Shown here piece after piece: positions 1 through 6,105 of a stretch of DNA of 7,697 bases (positions are counted from its first letter, which is position 1; each line of letters starts with the position of its first letter). A model generated the notes under the pieces. That model was not told the origin of the DNA. It saw nothing but the letters and a program-made list of their open reading frames with translations, and made no database searches. Source of the stretch: Gammaproteobacteria bacterium (GTDB taxonomy: Bacteria > Pseudomonadota > Gammaproteobacteria > Ga0077536); NCBI GenBank assembly GCA_030639105.1, contig DAOWDI010000201.1, forward strand, positions 1-7,697. The letters run 5' to 3'. The translations under genes and the position numbers were made by a program.

Positions 1-302
1 GGATGCCTGGCGTGCTGCCGTTTCATATGGGCGCCTTTACCGCCGCGGCCGCCGCCGGCGTCGAGGTCATCCCCATCGCGATCCACGGCACCCGTTCGAT
101 GTTGCGCGCTCATTCATGGTATCCGCGCCGCGGTGCGATCACCGTGACTGTTGGCAAACCATTGACACCCGATCGAAACGCCGAGGAGTGGTCGGCGGCG
201 GTGAAGCTCAGGGACGCCGCGCGCCGGCATATCCTCACCCATTGCGGTGAGCCTGATCTGGCGCACGAGTCCAACGTCGTGGACGCTGCACCATCCCCGT
301 AG
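1..302 (+). CDS. plsC: Lysophospholipid acyltransferase (PlsC-like), C-terminal fragment cut by the window edge
   Basis: This is the tail of a 1-acyl-sn-glycerol-3-phosphate acyltransferase-like protein, the membrane enzyme that adds the second acyl chain to make phosphatidic acid. The visible part opens with GVLPFHMGAF, which matches the segment just after the EGTRS block of PlsC. It continues with VEVIPIAIHGTRSML, the hydrophobic block IV, and then a beta-rich TVTVGKPL stretch, as in E. coli PlsC. The catalytic HX4D and EGTR blocks lie upstream of the window. The ATG at base 3 is therefore an internal methionine and not the start. The TAG stop is at 300-302. The next gene begins 144 bases later. 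Acyl-donor specificity cannot be judged, and another LPLAT-family member is possible. Confidence 0.85.
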   Translation, partial: MPGVLPFHMGAFTAAAAAGVEVIPIAIHGTRSMLRAHSWYPRRGAITVTVGKPLTPDRNAEEWSAAVKLRDAARRHILTHCGEPDLAHESNVVDAAPSP

Positions 303-446
303 CCGGTATCCCCCCGCGGATGATGGCGGATAAACGCGTGATTACTTGATCTCGCGCAATCGACGGTTGATTAGAGTGCTTAGGATGTAATCGCTTAACG
401 CAACGCAGGTTCGACCAAATCAAGGATCCCGAACAAGGTACCGATT

Positions 447-950
447 ATGTTGCATTATGTTAGCGGCGACATTCTCCTCACCAAGGCCCACGCCATCGCC
501 CACGGCGTTGCCCCGAACGACCATTTCGATGCTGGTCTGGCTTTGTCGCTACGCCAGCAGTGGCCGGCGATGTATAAAGATTTCCGCCATTATTGTCACT
601 CCGGCGGCTGCAAGTCAGGCAGCTTGTGGACGTGGGCCGGGGCCGACGGCACCCGAATTATCAATTTGATCACTCAAGACCCGCCGCCAAGCCACAATCA
701 GCGGCCGGGGCCGGCCTCGGCAACGCACGTCGGTCACGCCCTGCATGCGCTGTCGGCGTTCATTGTCGAGGAAAAAGTCGTTTCGCTGGCCCTGCCCCGC
801 CTGGCGACCGGTGTCGGCAGGATGCAGTGGGCTGAGGTTCAACCGCTGATCAAACGCCACCTCGGGTCAATGGACATCCCGATCTATGTCTATGAAACCT
901 ATCACGCCGGTCAGCAGGCCGCGGAACCCGATTTGCCAGCCGAGAAATAA
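447..950 (+). CDS. Macro-domain protein (ADP-ribose-binding fold, ALC1/TARG1-like branch)
   Basis: This 167-residue protein is essentially one macro domain, a fold that binds ADP-ribose or related ligands and sometimes hydrolyses them. The N-terminal strand and loop read YVSGDIL, with the GDI aspartate that normally contacts adenine. They are followed by AHGVAPNDHFDAGLA (residues 18-32), equivalent to the AHC(I/V)S..MGAGIA segment of TARG1. The phosphate-binding loop is PRLATGVGRMQW (117-128), followed by a helix and a closing strand IPIYVYE. From recall, TARG1 uses a lysine in its LFKKKFG segment and an aspartate in CGLDRL. Here these positions fall in LRQQWP and TGVGRM, so both residues are missing. 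The gene has an AAGG ribosome-binding site at 435-438, eight bases before the ATG. It ends 29 bases before the ligase gene and is probably first in that operon. Family assignment is firm; enzymatic activity is doubtful and the ligand is unknown. Confidence 0.85.
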   Translation: MLHYVSGDILLTKAHAIAHGVAPNDHFDAGLALSLRQQWPAMYKDFRHYCHSGGCKSGSLWTWAGADGTRIINLITQDPPPSHNQRPGPASATHVGHALHALSAFIVEEKVVSLALPRLATGVGRMQWAEVQPLIKRHLGSMDIPIYVYETYHAGQQAAEPDLPAEK

Positions 951-979
951 AACGCAGGTTGTGGGCGAATTAAATAACG

Positions 980-2395
980 ATGGGCGAAGAGATCCACAAC
1001 AGTTGTTTTACGCGCGCGGATTTTGTCAAGTTCGACCAGCGTCTGCGTGCCGAAACGCAAAGGCTTGGGCAGTTATTTGAAAACGGCGGGTTGAGTGATC
1101 GTAAGAGTGTCGGTGGGATCGAATTGGAGGCGTGGTTGGTCAATGGGCACGCACGCCCCCAGCCGATCAACAACGTCTTCCTGCGTTGTGTCGGCAGTCC
1201 AATGGTCGTACCCGAACTGTCCACATTTAACGTCGAACTCAATGTCGAACCCCAAACGCTGACCGGAAATGCGCTTAGTACACTGCGCGATGAATTGGTT
1301 GAAACTTGGGATCTCTGCCGCGATACGGCGCGGCGCCTCGGCGCCGACCTGGTAGCGATCGGGATCTTACCGACGGTCCATGACGGCGACCTCACACCCG
1401 CGAATATGTCGGACAGCGAACGCTATCGCGCACTCAACGAACAAATCCTCGCGGCCCGCGCCGGAGAGCCCCTGGTGGTGGATATCCAGGGACGCCAGCA
1501 TATTAACGCGGTACACAGCGATGTCATGTTGGAGGCAGCGGCGACGTCGCTGCAGCTTCATTTGCAGGTAAGCGCGGCCGAATCGGCGTGCATCTACAAC
1601 GCAGCCCTTATTGCATCCGCAGCAGTGGTGGCGGTATCGGCGAATTCTCCGTACGCCTTCGAACACGATCTCTGGGATGAGAGCCGCATCCCACTTTTCG
1701 AACAATCGATCGGCGCGGGCCCGAACGGCGCAAATCGCGTAACCTTCGGCAGTCGATTCGAGACGGGATCGCTGCTGTCATGTTTTGAGGACAATCTTGC
1801 GCTATTTCCAATATTGCTGCCGCACTGCGTCGATGATGAACTCGACCGGTTTAGCCACCTCAGGTTGCACAATGGGACGGTGTGGCGTTGGAACCGGCCG
1901 CTCGTCGGTTTCGATCCGGACGGCACCCCACATCTGAGGATCGAGCACCGTGTGATCCCAGCCGGTCCGACAGTCGTTGATGCCTTTGCCAACGCGGCGT
2001 TTTTTTGGGGTCTAGTGCGGGCGCTGGCGGACGCGGGTGCCGGCGCACAGCCGCCGATCACGTTCGAAGAAGCGCGGTGGAACTTCTATGAAGCGGCGCG
2101 CTACGGCCTGCGCTGCTCGACGAAGTGGCTCGACGGCCGCCTATTGCCGATGCGCGAAGCGATCATGGATCACTACCTCCCGATGGCGGGTGCCGGACTT
2201 GAATGCCTGGCGATAGACGCCGCCGACATCGATCACTTCCTCGGGATCATCGCTCAACGCACGGCAAACGGTCAGAACGGCGCCAGCTGGCAGCGGCGCT
2301 GGGTCGCTCGGCATGGGTTCGATGTACAGGCGTTGACAGAGCAGTACATGCATAGGCAAAACTCTGAAATTCCCGTGCATGAATGGGACATCTAG
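980..2395 (+). CDS. GCS2-type carboxylate-amine ligase (glutamate-cysteine ligase family 2)
   Basis: This 471-residue protein belongs to the GCS2/YbdK superfamily, which uses ATP to join an amino-acid carboxylate to an amine. Family landmarks appear in order: GGIELE (45-50), the first metal/ATP glutamates; ELNVE (86-90); SDSERYR (144-150); LQLHLQV (191-197); SANSP (220-224); IEHRV (321-325), the E.R strand; and AARYGL (372-377). E. coli YbdK has H-V-H-V at the third-strand site; here only the second histidine is kept (H194) and the first is Gln. The protein is about 100 residues longer than YbdK, with a charged N-terminal helix before GGIELE and an extended C-terminus, so its substrate may differ from cysteine. 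The start at 980 has only a weak ribosome-binding site. The TAG stop is directly followed by the ATG of the M14 gene, implying translational coupling. A role in glutathione synthesis is possible but unproven; a different amide-bonded product is equally likely. Confidence 0.85.
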   Translation: MGEEIHNSCFTRADFVKFDQRLRAETQRLGQLFENGGLSDRKSVGGIELEAWLVNGHARPQPINNVFLRCVGSPMVVPELSTFNVELNVEPQTLTGNALSTLRDELVETWDLCRDTARRLGADLVAIGILPTVHDGDLTPANMSDSERYRALNEQILAARAGEPLVVDIQGRQHINAVHSDVMLEAAATSLQLHLQVSAAESACIYNAALIASAAVVAVSANSPYAFEHDLWDESRIPLFEQSIGAGPNGANRVTFGSRFETGSLLSCFEDNLALFPILLPHCVDDELDRFSHLRLHNGTVWRWNRPLVGFDPDGTPHLRIEHRVIPAGPTVVDAFANAAFFWGLVRALADAGAGAQPPITFEEARWNFYEAARYGLRCSTKWLDGRLLPMREAIMDHYLPMAGAGLECLAIDAADIDHFLGIIAQRTANGQNGASWQRRWVARHGFDVQALTEQYMHRQNSEIPVHEWDI

Positions 2396-3400
2396 ATGCT
2401 GCGCATTCTCGAATCGATACCGGTTGGCCTGTTGGAACTCGAAGCCTCACAATTGCATTGTTTGCTCGATGGACCAACGCTGATCCATCTGCAGGGCAGG
2501 CGGTCACGGCCGTTATTCGTCTCCGTGCTGCTGCACGGCAACGAAACCAGCGGTTGGGACGCGCTGCGGCGCGTGCTTTTACAATATCACGACCGGGAAT
2601 TGCCGCGCGCGCTTTCGCTACTGATCGGGAACGTCGATGCCGCGCGTGAGGCAAAGCGTCATCTCAAGCATCAGCTGGATTTTAATCGAGTCTGGAACGG
2701 CGGCGAATCAACAGCGCATAAGGCTATGGCGTTCGTGGTCGAACAGATGCGGCGCCGCGAGGTCGCATTCAGCATCGATATCCATAACAACACGGGTCAC
2801 AATCCACACTATGCTTGCGTCAATTCCCTCGACGAACGATACCTGCAACTCGCACGCCTTTTTTCCCGTAATATTGTCTATTTTCTGCAGCCGGACAACG
2901 TGCAGAGCATGGCCTTCGCGAAACTCTGTCCGGCAGTTACCGTAGAATGCGGGCGCGTAGCTTCGGGTAGTGGCGCCGATCATGCCGCGGCATTCGTCCA
3001 AGCCGTGCTCAACCTGTCCGACCTTCCGCGCCACCCGATTGCTGCGCACGATATCGATGTCTTCCATACCGTGGCGACGGTAAAAGTTGCTCCCGATTGC
3101 CGCTTTACCTTCGATGGTGAGGATTATGACCTGCGGTTCGGATCCGATCTCGACCGGCTGAATTTCGCGGAGGTCGCCGCGGGGACGCTCCTCGCCACCC
3201 GCCGGCAGGGTTGTGACAAACCGTTGATCGTCACCGATGAAGCAGGTGAAGAGGCGACGAATACGTATTTCCAGTTCGATAATGAACGGATCCTATTTCG
3301 CGAGCAGACAATCCCGGTGATGATCACCCAGGATACCGAAGTGATCCGGCAGGATTGCCTGTGCTACTTGATGGAGCGTTACCCGTGGCAGTCACGGTGA
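2396..3400 (+). CDS. M14-family zinc hydrolase, aspartoacylase/succinylglutamate desuccinylase-like
   Basis: This 334-residue protein has the aspartoacylase (AstE/ASPA) version of the M14 carboxypeptidase fold, which removes an acyl group from an N-acyl amino acid. Visible zinc and catalytic residues are H47 and E50 in LHGNET, H130 in DIHNNTG, and the general-base candidate E184 in TVECG. The substrate-carboxylate segment is also intact: GNVDAAREAKR (78-88) and DFNR (95-98), matching the N..A...KR...D.NR pattern of the family. A beta-rich C-terminal domain from about residue 215 resembles the AstE/ASPA lid domain. The ATG touches the preceding ligase stop, so the two are almost certainly co-translated. 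The gene ends in a tandem TGA TAA stop. The pairing suggests that it cleaves the ligase product or an acylated relative. Argininosuccinate-pathway AstE is unlikely because no ast genes are nearby. The substrate is unknown. Confidence 0.85.
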   Translation: MLRILESIPVGLLELEASQLHCLLDGPTLIHLQGRRSRPLFVSVLLHGNETSGWDALRRVLLQYHDRELPRALSLLIGNVDAAREAKRHLKHQLDFNRVWNGGESTAHKAMAFVVEQMRRREVAFSIDIHNNTGHNPHYACVNSLDERYLQLARLFSRNIVYFLQPDNVQSMAFAKLCPAVTVECGRVASGSGADHAAAFVQAVLNLSDLPRHPIAAHDIDVFHTVATVKVAPDCRFTFDGEDYDLRFGSDLDRLNFAEVAAGTLLATRRQGCDKPLIVTDEAGEEATNTYFQFDNERILFREQTIPVMITQDTEVIRQDCLCYLMERYPWQSR

Positions 3401-3426
3401 TAAGATAACGCAGGGATCAGTGACAG

Positions 3427-3457
3427 CGGTGCGGTTGCCTGATGAAACGGTACGGTT
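3427..3457. repeat. Two 10-base direct repeats phased at 21 bases
   Basis: CGGTGCGGTT (3427-3436) recurs as CGGTACGGTT (3448-3457) with one mismatch. The starts are 21 bases apart, about two helical turns, so a protein could contact both on one DNA face. The pair lies just past the M14 stop codon and about 230 bases upstream of the FNR gene. It could be a regulatory site of that spacer, but a chance repeat is also plausible. Confidence 0.3.
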
Positions 3458-3539
3458 CTTTTGCCTGCACCAGCGCCTGATCCTGGTCGTGGTGTTGTCT
3501 CGGGTGCTCGCTACGCTTTGGCGGTGGAAATTGCGTAAG

Positions 3540-3555
3540 TTGACTTATTAGTCAA
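3540..3555. promoter_or_regulatory. Perfect palindrome TTGACT-TATT-AGTCAA upstream of the FNR-type gene
   Basis: The 16-base sequence TTGACTTATTAGTCAA is a perfect inverted repeat (6 + 4 + 6). It begins 144 bases before the chosen FNR start. Its TTGA and TCAA ends recall the FNR site TTGAT-N4-ATCAA, but the distance between TTGA and TCAA is eight bases here instead of six, so it is not a canonical FNR box. Partial outer arms GCGT (3533-3536) and ACGC (3556-3559) flank it. It may be an operator for autoregulation or for another dimeric regulator. TTGACT could also serve as a -35 element, but I see no convincing -10 at the right distance. Confidence 0.4.
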
Positions 3556-3631
3556 ACGCTTATCGGTCAGAAATTACGCACCCTCCTAGATCGAGCGGCC
3601 ATCGGCAGGTGGACGCAGGGGTAACTCGATC

Positions 3632-3640
3632 GAGGGAGGA
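3632..3640 (+). promoter_or_regulatory. Strong Shine-Dalgarno-like GAGGGAGGA without a standard start codon at the right spacing
   Basis: GAGGGAGGA is the best ribosome-binding sequence in the spacer before the FNR gene. It sits 43 bases upstream of the favoured ATG (3684). At normal spacing the only in-frame candidate is the rare start ATT at 3651, ten bases downstream. That would add 11 residues to the N-terminus. The ATG at 3684 has only a weak purine run before it. The true start therefore needs N-terminal data. Confidence 0.35.
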
Positions 3641-3683
3641 CAACGTATCGATTCCCCAGCGCCATTTGACTAGAGCCAAGAAT

Positions 3684-4436
3684 ATGGTGAACAGCGAATC
3701 AAATCGCCACATGTCGCAGTCCGAGCGGACCTGTGCGATGTGTCAGCTACGTGGATTCTGCCTCCCCGGCCACATGGGTGAGGATGTCCTTGGAGCAATT
3801 TCCACTATCATCAAAGCACGGCCGCCGGTCCCCCGCGGGACCTACCTGTTTAATCAAGGCGCGCCGATGACCGCGTATTATTTTTTGCGCTCCGGGTCGA
3901 CGAAAGCGATCGTCGTCGATGATGACGGCCGCGAATCCGTGATGAGTTTTCTGCTGCCCACCGACATCATCGGCGCTGGGGCGATGCAGCGACCGGTCTA
4001 CTACGACTCCGTGGTAACCTTGGAGCGAAGCGCGTACTGCGTCCTCGGGATCAAGGATCTCACGGCGTTGTTCCGCGACAAGCCGGCGATCCAGGATACC
4101 TTCGAATCGAAGATCACCAGTCGGATCCACCTGGAGCGCCATGCTCGGACTCGACTCAACCACACCACCGCGGAGCAGCGTGTCGCGGATTTCATCCTAG
4201 AGCTAAGCGATCGCATGCATCAACTGGGTCGCGATCCCGATGCTTTATATCTATCGATGTCGCGCTATGACATAGGCAGCTATCTTGGTTTGGCACCGGA
4301 AACCGTCAGCCGTACACTGCGACGGTTTGGTGATGCCGGTATCGTTTCCGTTCATGTCAAGCAGGTACAAATTATCGACCGCAAGAGCTTGACGGAAATC
4401 ATCCATAGCCCGGCAGCTGCAAGAAAACTGGCCTAG
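3684..4436 (+). CDS. fnr: FNR-type oxygen-sensing transcriptional regulator (CRP/FNR family)
   Basis: This is a cytoplasmic DNA-binding regulator of the switch between aerobic and anaerobic metabolism. Read from the ATG at 3684 it has 250 residues, the length of E. coli FNR. Cysteines 17, 20 and 26 form the C-X2-C-X5-C cluster and C119 is the fourth ligand. They match E. coli FNR C20, C23, C29 and C122 at a constant offset of three, so an oxygen-labile [4Fe-4S] cluster is expected. The cyclic-nucleotide-binding-type beta roll covers about residues 35-125, followed by the dimer helix (about 135-160). The winged helix-turn-helix (about 188-232) has recognition helix ETVSR (206-210), matching E209, S212 and R213 of E. 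coli FNR, which read TTGA half-sites. In-frame alternatives are GTG 3609, ATT 3651 and ATG 3711; the last would leave only six residues before the first cysteine. The gene has its own 283-base upstream region and converges on the MFS gene. Confidence 0.93.
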   Translation: MVNSESNRHMSQSERTCAMCQLRGFCLPGHMGEDVLGAISTIIKARPPVPRGTYLFNQGAPMTAYYFLRSGSTKAIVVDDDGRESVMSFLLPTDIIGAGAMQRPVYYDSVVTLERSAYCVLGIKDLTALFRDKPAIQDTFESKITSRIHLERHARTRLNHTTAEQRVADFILELSDRMHQLGRDPDALYLSMSRYDIGSYLGLAPETVSRTLRRFGDAGIVSVHVKQVQIIDRKSLTEIIHSPAAARKLA

Positions 4437-4531
4437 TGGTTCGCTGCAATCCCGCCCTGAGCAATTGACTGGCGAACCCGGGATGGGTGTGTCTATCTGC
4501 CGGAGTTGGGTAAAGGACTGAGCCGCGGTGC

Positions 4532-4550
4532 GCATGCCTTCGGGGCATGC
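4532..4550 (+). terminator. GC hairpin after the FNR-type gene, weak terminator candidate
   Basis: GCATGCC (4532-4538) pairs perfectly with GGCATGC (4544-4550) across a TTCGG loop, a variant of the very stable UUCG tetraloop. It begins 95 bases after the FNR-type stop. No T-run follows (the next bases are CGTTGG), so it could stabilise the 3' end or cause pausing, and is unlikely to terminate transcription well alone. Confidence 0.35.
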
Positions 4551-4578
4551 CGTTGGTAGCAAATCGCGCTAAGTTTCC

Positions 4579-4584
4579 TATACT
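4579..4584 (+). promoter_or_regulatory. Candidate -10 box TATACT for a small transcript
   Basis: TATACT matches five of six bases of the sigma-70 -10 consensus and lies in an AT-rich island of otherwise GC-rich sequence. The predicted transcription start is near 4591, four bases before the first structured stem. The -35 is poor: TTGGTA (4553-4558) keeps four consensus bases but at a 20-base spacing. A second AT-rich box, TATATA (4589-4594), overlaps the start region. Confidence 0.3.
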
Positions 4585-4590
4585 TCATTA

Positions 4591-4682
4591 TATACGGGAA
4601 AGCGGCAGCCATCCGCCGTCCCGCCCACTGGCGAGTTCTCGCCAGGTGAAAAAACGGCTCGCCCATCGGGCGGGCCGTTTTG
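4591..4682 (+). ncRNA. Candidate intergenic small RNA of about 90 nucleotides ending in an intrinsic terminator
   Basis: Three stems follow one another closely downstream of a TATACT box. The first pairs CGGGA (4595-4599) with TCCCG (4619-4623), then after a 3-base AAG bulge pairs CGGC (4603-4606) with GCCG (4615-4618) around an 8-base loop. The second is the perfect inverted repeat CTGGCGAG/CTCGCCAG (4628-4645). The third is the terminator (4651-4681) ending in TTTT. An A-rich single-stranded linker lies between the last two. No ribosome-binding site or open frame fits this interval. The architecture resembles a stand-alone sRNA, but I do not recognise a known family. The first two stems could instead be parts of converging 3' untranslated regions. 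Confidence 0.3.
4651..4681. terminator. Bidirectional intrinsic terminator between convergent genes
   Basis: AAAACGGCTCGCCC (4651-4664) pairs with GGGCGGGCCGTTTT (4668-4681) across an ATC loop, with one G-U-type mismatch in 14 pairs. On the + strand the stem runs into TTTT; on the - strand it ends in six Ts (from AAAAAA at 4649-4654). It should stop both rightward transcription from the FNR/sRNA side and leftward transcription of the transporter gene, and it looks more efficient for the latter. Confidence 0.88.
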
Positions 4683-4798
4683 TCGTGTGGGTGAGGGTAC
4701 AAAGCAAACCCCACCGCGGTCGAGTAGCGCAAATCTCGGATCCATTGGAATACCGAGCTCGGCGCCTATGTCAGTCAGCAGCATGGCGCACATCAGAT

Positions 4799-6037
4799 CT
4801 ATCGTTTTTTTCCAGCAGGGATTCGGCGAGTATGTGTTTCTTCCACAAAGCGGTACACCACATAACTGCCCAGTGCACCGAGACCGGCTATCGTGAGGCT
4901 TGCGATCCCGATCGGTGCGGCCGCGACGACCATGCCGATAACCATTGGCCCGGCCGCGGTACCGACATCCGTGAGCAACCGCCACAGCCCGAGAAACTCG
5001 CTACGGCGATCGGGTGGCGCGAGATCGGTACCAAGAGTCATTACGATCCCAGTCGACAGACCGTTTGCGAGCCCCGCCAGTATCGCGACGGTCAGCAGCG
5101 AATAGAATCCGGAGGCGAGTGCCATCGCCGCGAGCGAGATTGCCAACAGTACGGAGCTCGGCACGGCCGTGGCGCGGCGTCCGAATCTGTCCATGATTAA
5201 TCCCGCCGGGTAGAACAATGCGACATCGACCCCCGCGGAGGCCGAGACGATAAAACCAATCGTGCCGATGTCCAGTCCGACGGCAGTACCGATCAGAGGA
5301 ATCAATATGGTTCGCGCGGACCGCATGAGCATGAATGTGATCGCGGCGATCCCGGCGGTGGAAAAGACACGGCGATATTCGATACAGAGATTCGTGACGG
5401 TGCGAAACCTCAACTCGCGCAGCAGCGGTCGTTCGTGTACGGCAAATACAGTGATGCAGGTAAAAGCCAGGACCGCGGAGGCCGCGGCGGTATAAAATGC
5501 GGTTGGGTAGCCCGCTAATTCGACCAGCATAGCGCCTGCGATTGGACCAGCCAACGCCGATGCGCGCAGGCTTCCCGCGATCATCGCAATAACCCGGCCG
5601 CGTGTCGCCGGGGCGCAGACGCCGGTGATATAAGACATCCTGCCGAGAAGAAATGAGCTGGCCCCGGCGCCGTTCGCGAAAGCGATCAGAAAAATTAGAG
5701 AGACCTCCTCGGTCAAGGTATAGGCGAATTGGGTGCCGCCGATCAGCACGACCGCGAGCAGCATGACGGTCTTATCACCGAGGCGCGCGGCGAGAACCCC
5801 CGCTGGTATGTCGAACACCATCATGCCGACGCCGCGGCAGCCCACCGCTATCGAGGCCGCGGCCAGGCTGCCGCCGACTTCAATGACGTAGAGTGGCAGC
5901 AGCACGAGGATGGCCTGCGCCGAGATCCCCAGCAGCATTGCGGGTACGTACACGGGGAGAAGGACAGGCCCATGAATTTTCTCAGCGTTCAATCGTTGCG
6001 ATCTCTGGTGATGCTGAAGGCACCCGGCATGATACAT
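4799..6037 (-). CDS. Major facilitator superfamily transporter, about 12 membrane segments
   Basis: This 412-residue inner-membrane protein is almost entirely hydrophobic segments joined by short charged loops, as in 12-helix MFS carriers. The MFS motif A appears after the second helix as GVLAARLGDK (80-89). A degenerate copy follows the eighth helix as GLIMDRFGRR (279-288), showing the duplicated six-helix halves. A charged central loop (about 201-225, HERPLLRELRFR and following) divides them. The C-terminus is a basic tail. Drug-efflux and small-solute exporters often look like this, but no substrate signature is recognisable. The ATG at 6037 is preceded by GAGGAG with a rather long 13-base spacer; an in-frame TTG at 5992 would remove 15 hydrophilic residues and begin just before the first helix. 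The gene is divergent from cinA and convergent with the FNR-type gene, and its message ends at the terminator at 4651-4681. Confidence 0.88.
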   Translation of the reverse strand: MYHAGCLQHHQRSQRLNAEKIHGPVLLPVYVPAMLLGISAQAILVLLPLYVIEVGGSLAAASIAVGCRGVGMMVFDIPAGVLAARLGDKTVMLLAVVLIGGTQFAYTLTEEVSLIFLIAFANGAGASSFLLGRMSYITGVCAPATRGRVIAMIAGSLRASALAGPIAGAMLVELAGYPTAFYTAAASAVLAFTCITVFAVHERPLLRELRFRTVTNLCIEYRRVFSTAGIAAITFMLMRSARTILIPLIGTAVGLDIGTIGFIVSASAGVDVALFYPAGLIMDRFGRRATAVPSSVLLAISLAAMALASGFYSLLTVAILAGLANGLSTGIVMTLGTDLAPPDRRSEFLGLWRLLTDVGTAAGPMVIGMVVAAAPIGIASLTIAGLGALGSYVVYRFVEETHTRRIPAGKKR

Positions 6038-6090
6038 GAAGTGGGTTTTTCTCCTCGGCCGAGCCGCGACGGAATAGGGACCAGGCGGGG

Positions 6091-6105
6091 AATACCGCGG
6101 GTATT
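6091..6105. promoter_or_regulatory. Inverted repeat AATACC-GCG-GGTATT in the divergent intergenic region
   Basis: Perfect 6-base arms separated by three bases lie 54 bases upstream of the transporter start, within its likely promoter or leader. A second short palindrome, CTCGGCCGAG (6054-6063), overlaps the transporter ribosome-binding site. Either could be an operator, but no regulator gene adjoins. The whole 265-base spacer (6038-6302) must contain promoters for both the transporter and cinA; TTGACC (6140) and TTGACT (6167) are -35-like but have no well-spaced -10. Confidence 0.25.

Larger units (their letters stand above)
4437..4798. other. Gene-free stretch between two convergent genes, rich in hairpins
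   Basis: These 362 bases lie between the stop codons of the FNR-type gene and the MFS gene. I see no credible coding frame; open frames across it lack ribosome-binding sites and family signatures and run antisense into the transporter. From left to right the stretch holds a stable GC hairpin (4532-4550), a TATACT box (4579-4584), a bulged stem (4595-4623), a perfect 8-base inverted repeat (4628-4645) and a strong bidirectional terminator (4651-4681). Bases 4682-4798 have no structure I can support and would form the 3' untranslated part of the transporter message. Confidence 0.7.

Noticed and set aside
3..302. Stand-alone 99-residue protein starting at base 3
   Set aside because: The first residues align with the interior of PlsC after the EGTRS block, so this is a truncated gene and not a short one.
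346..359. TTGATCTCGCGCAA as an FNR box
   Set aside because: The right half-site CGCAA differs from ATCAA at two positions, and no promoter is visible around it.
346..391. TTGATC, TTGATT and TGTAAT boxes upstream of the macro gene as a sigma-70 promoter
   Set aside because: No pair has acceptable spacing (13 bases or more than 25), so I do not annotate a promoter although one is expected nearby.
970..1395. - strand open frame antisense to the ligase gene
   Set aside because: It is a shadow in GC-rich coding DNA, and the + strand frame has clear GCS2 motifs throughout.
3442..3480. Twelve-codon open frame beginning ATGAAACGG, as a leader peptide
   Set aside because: There is no ribosome-binding site and no run of regulatory codons, and no attenuator structure follows.
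4547..5200. Long + strand open frame of 217 codons overlapping the terminator and the transporter gene
   Set aside because: It reads through the terminator hairpin, is antisense to a well-supported MFS gene, shows no family signature and has no ribosome-binding site.
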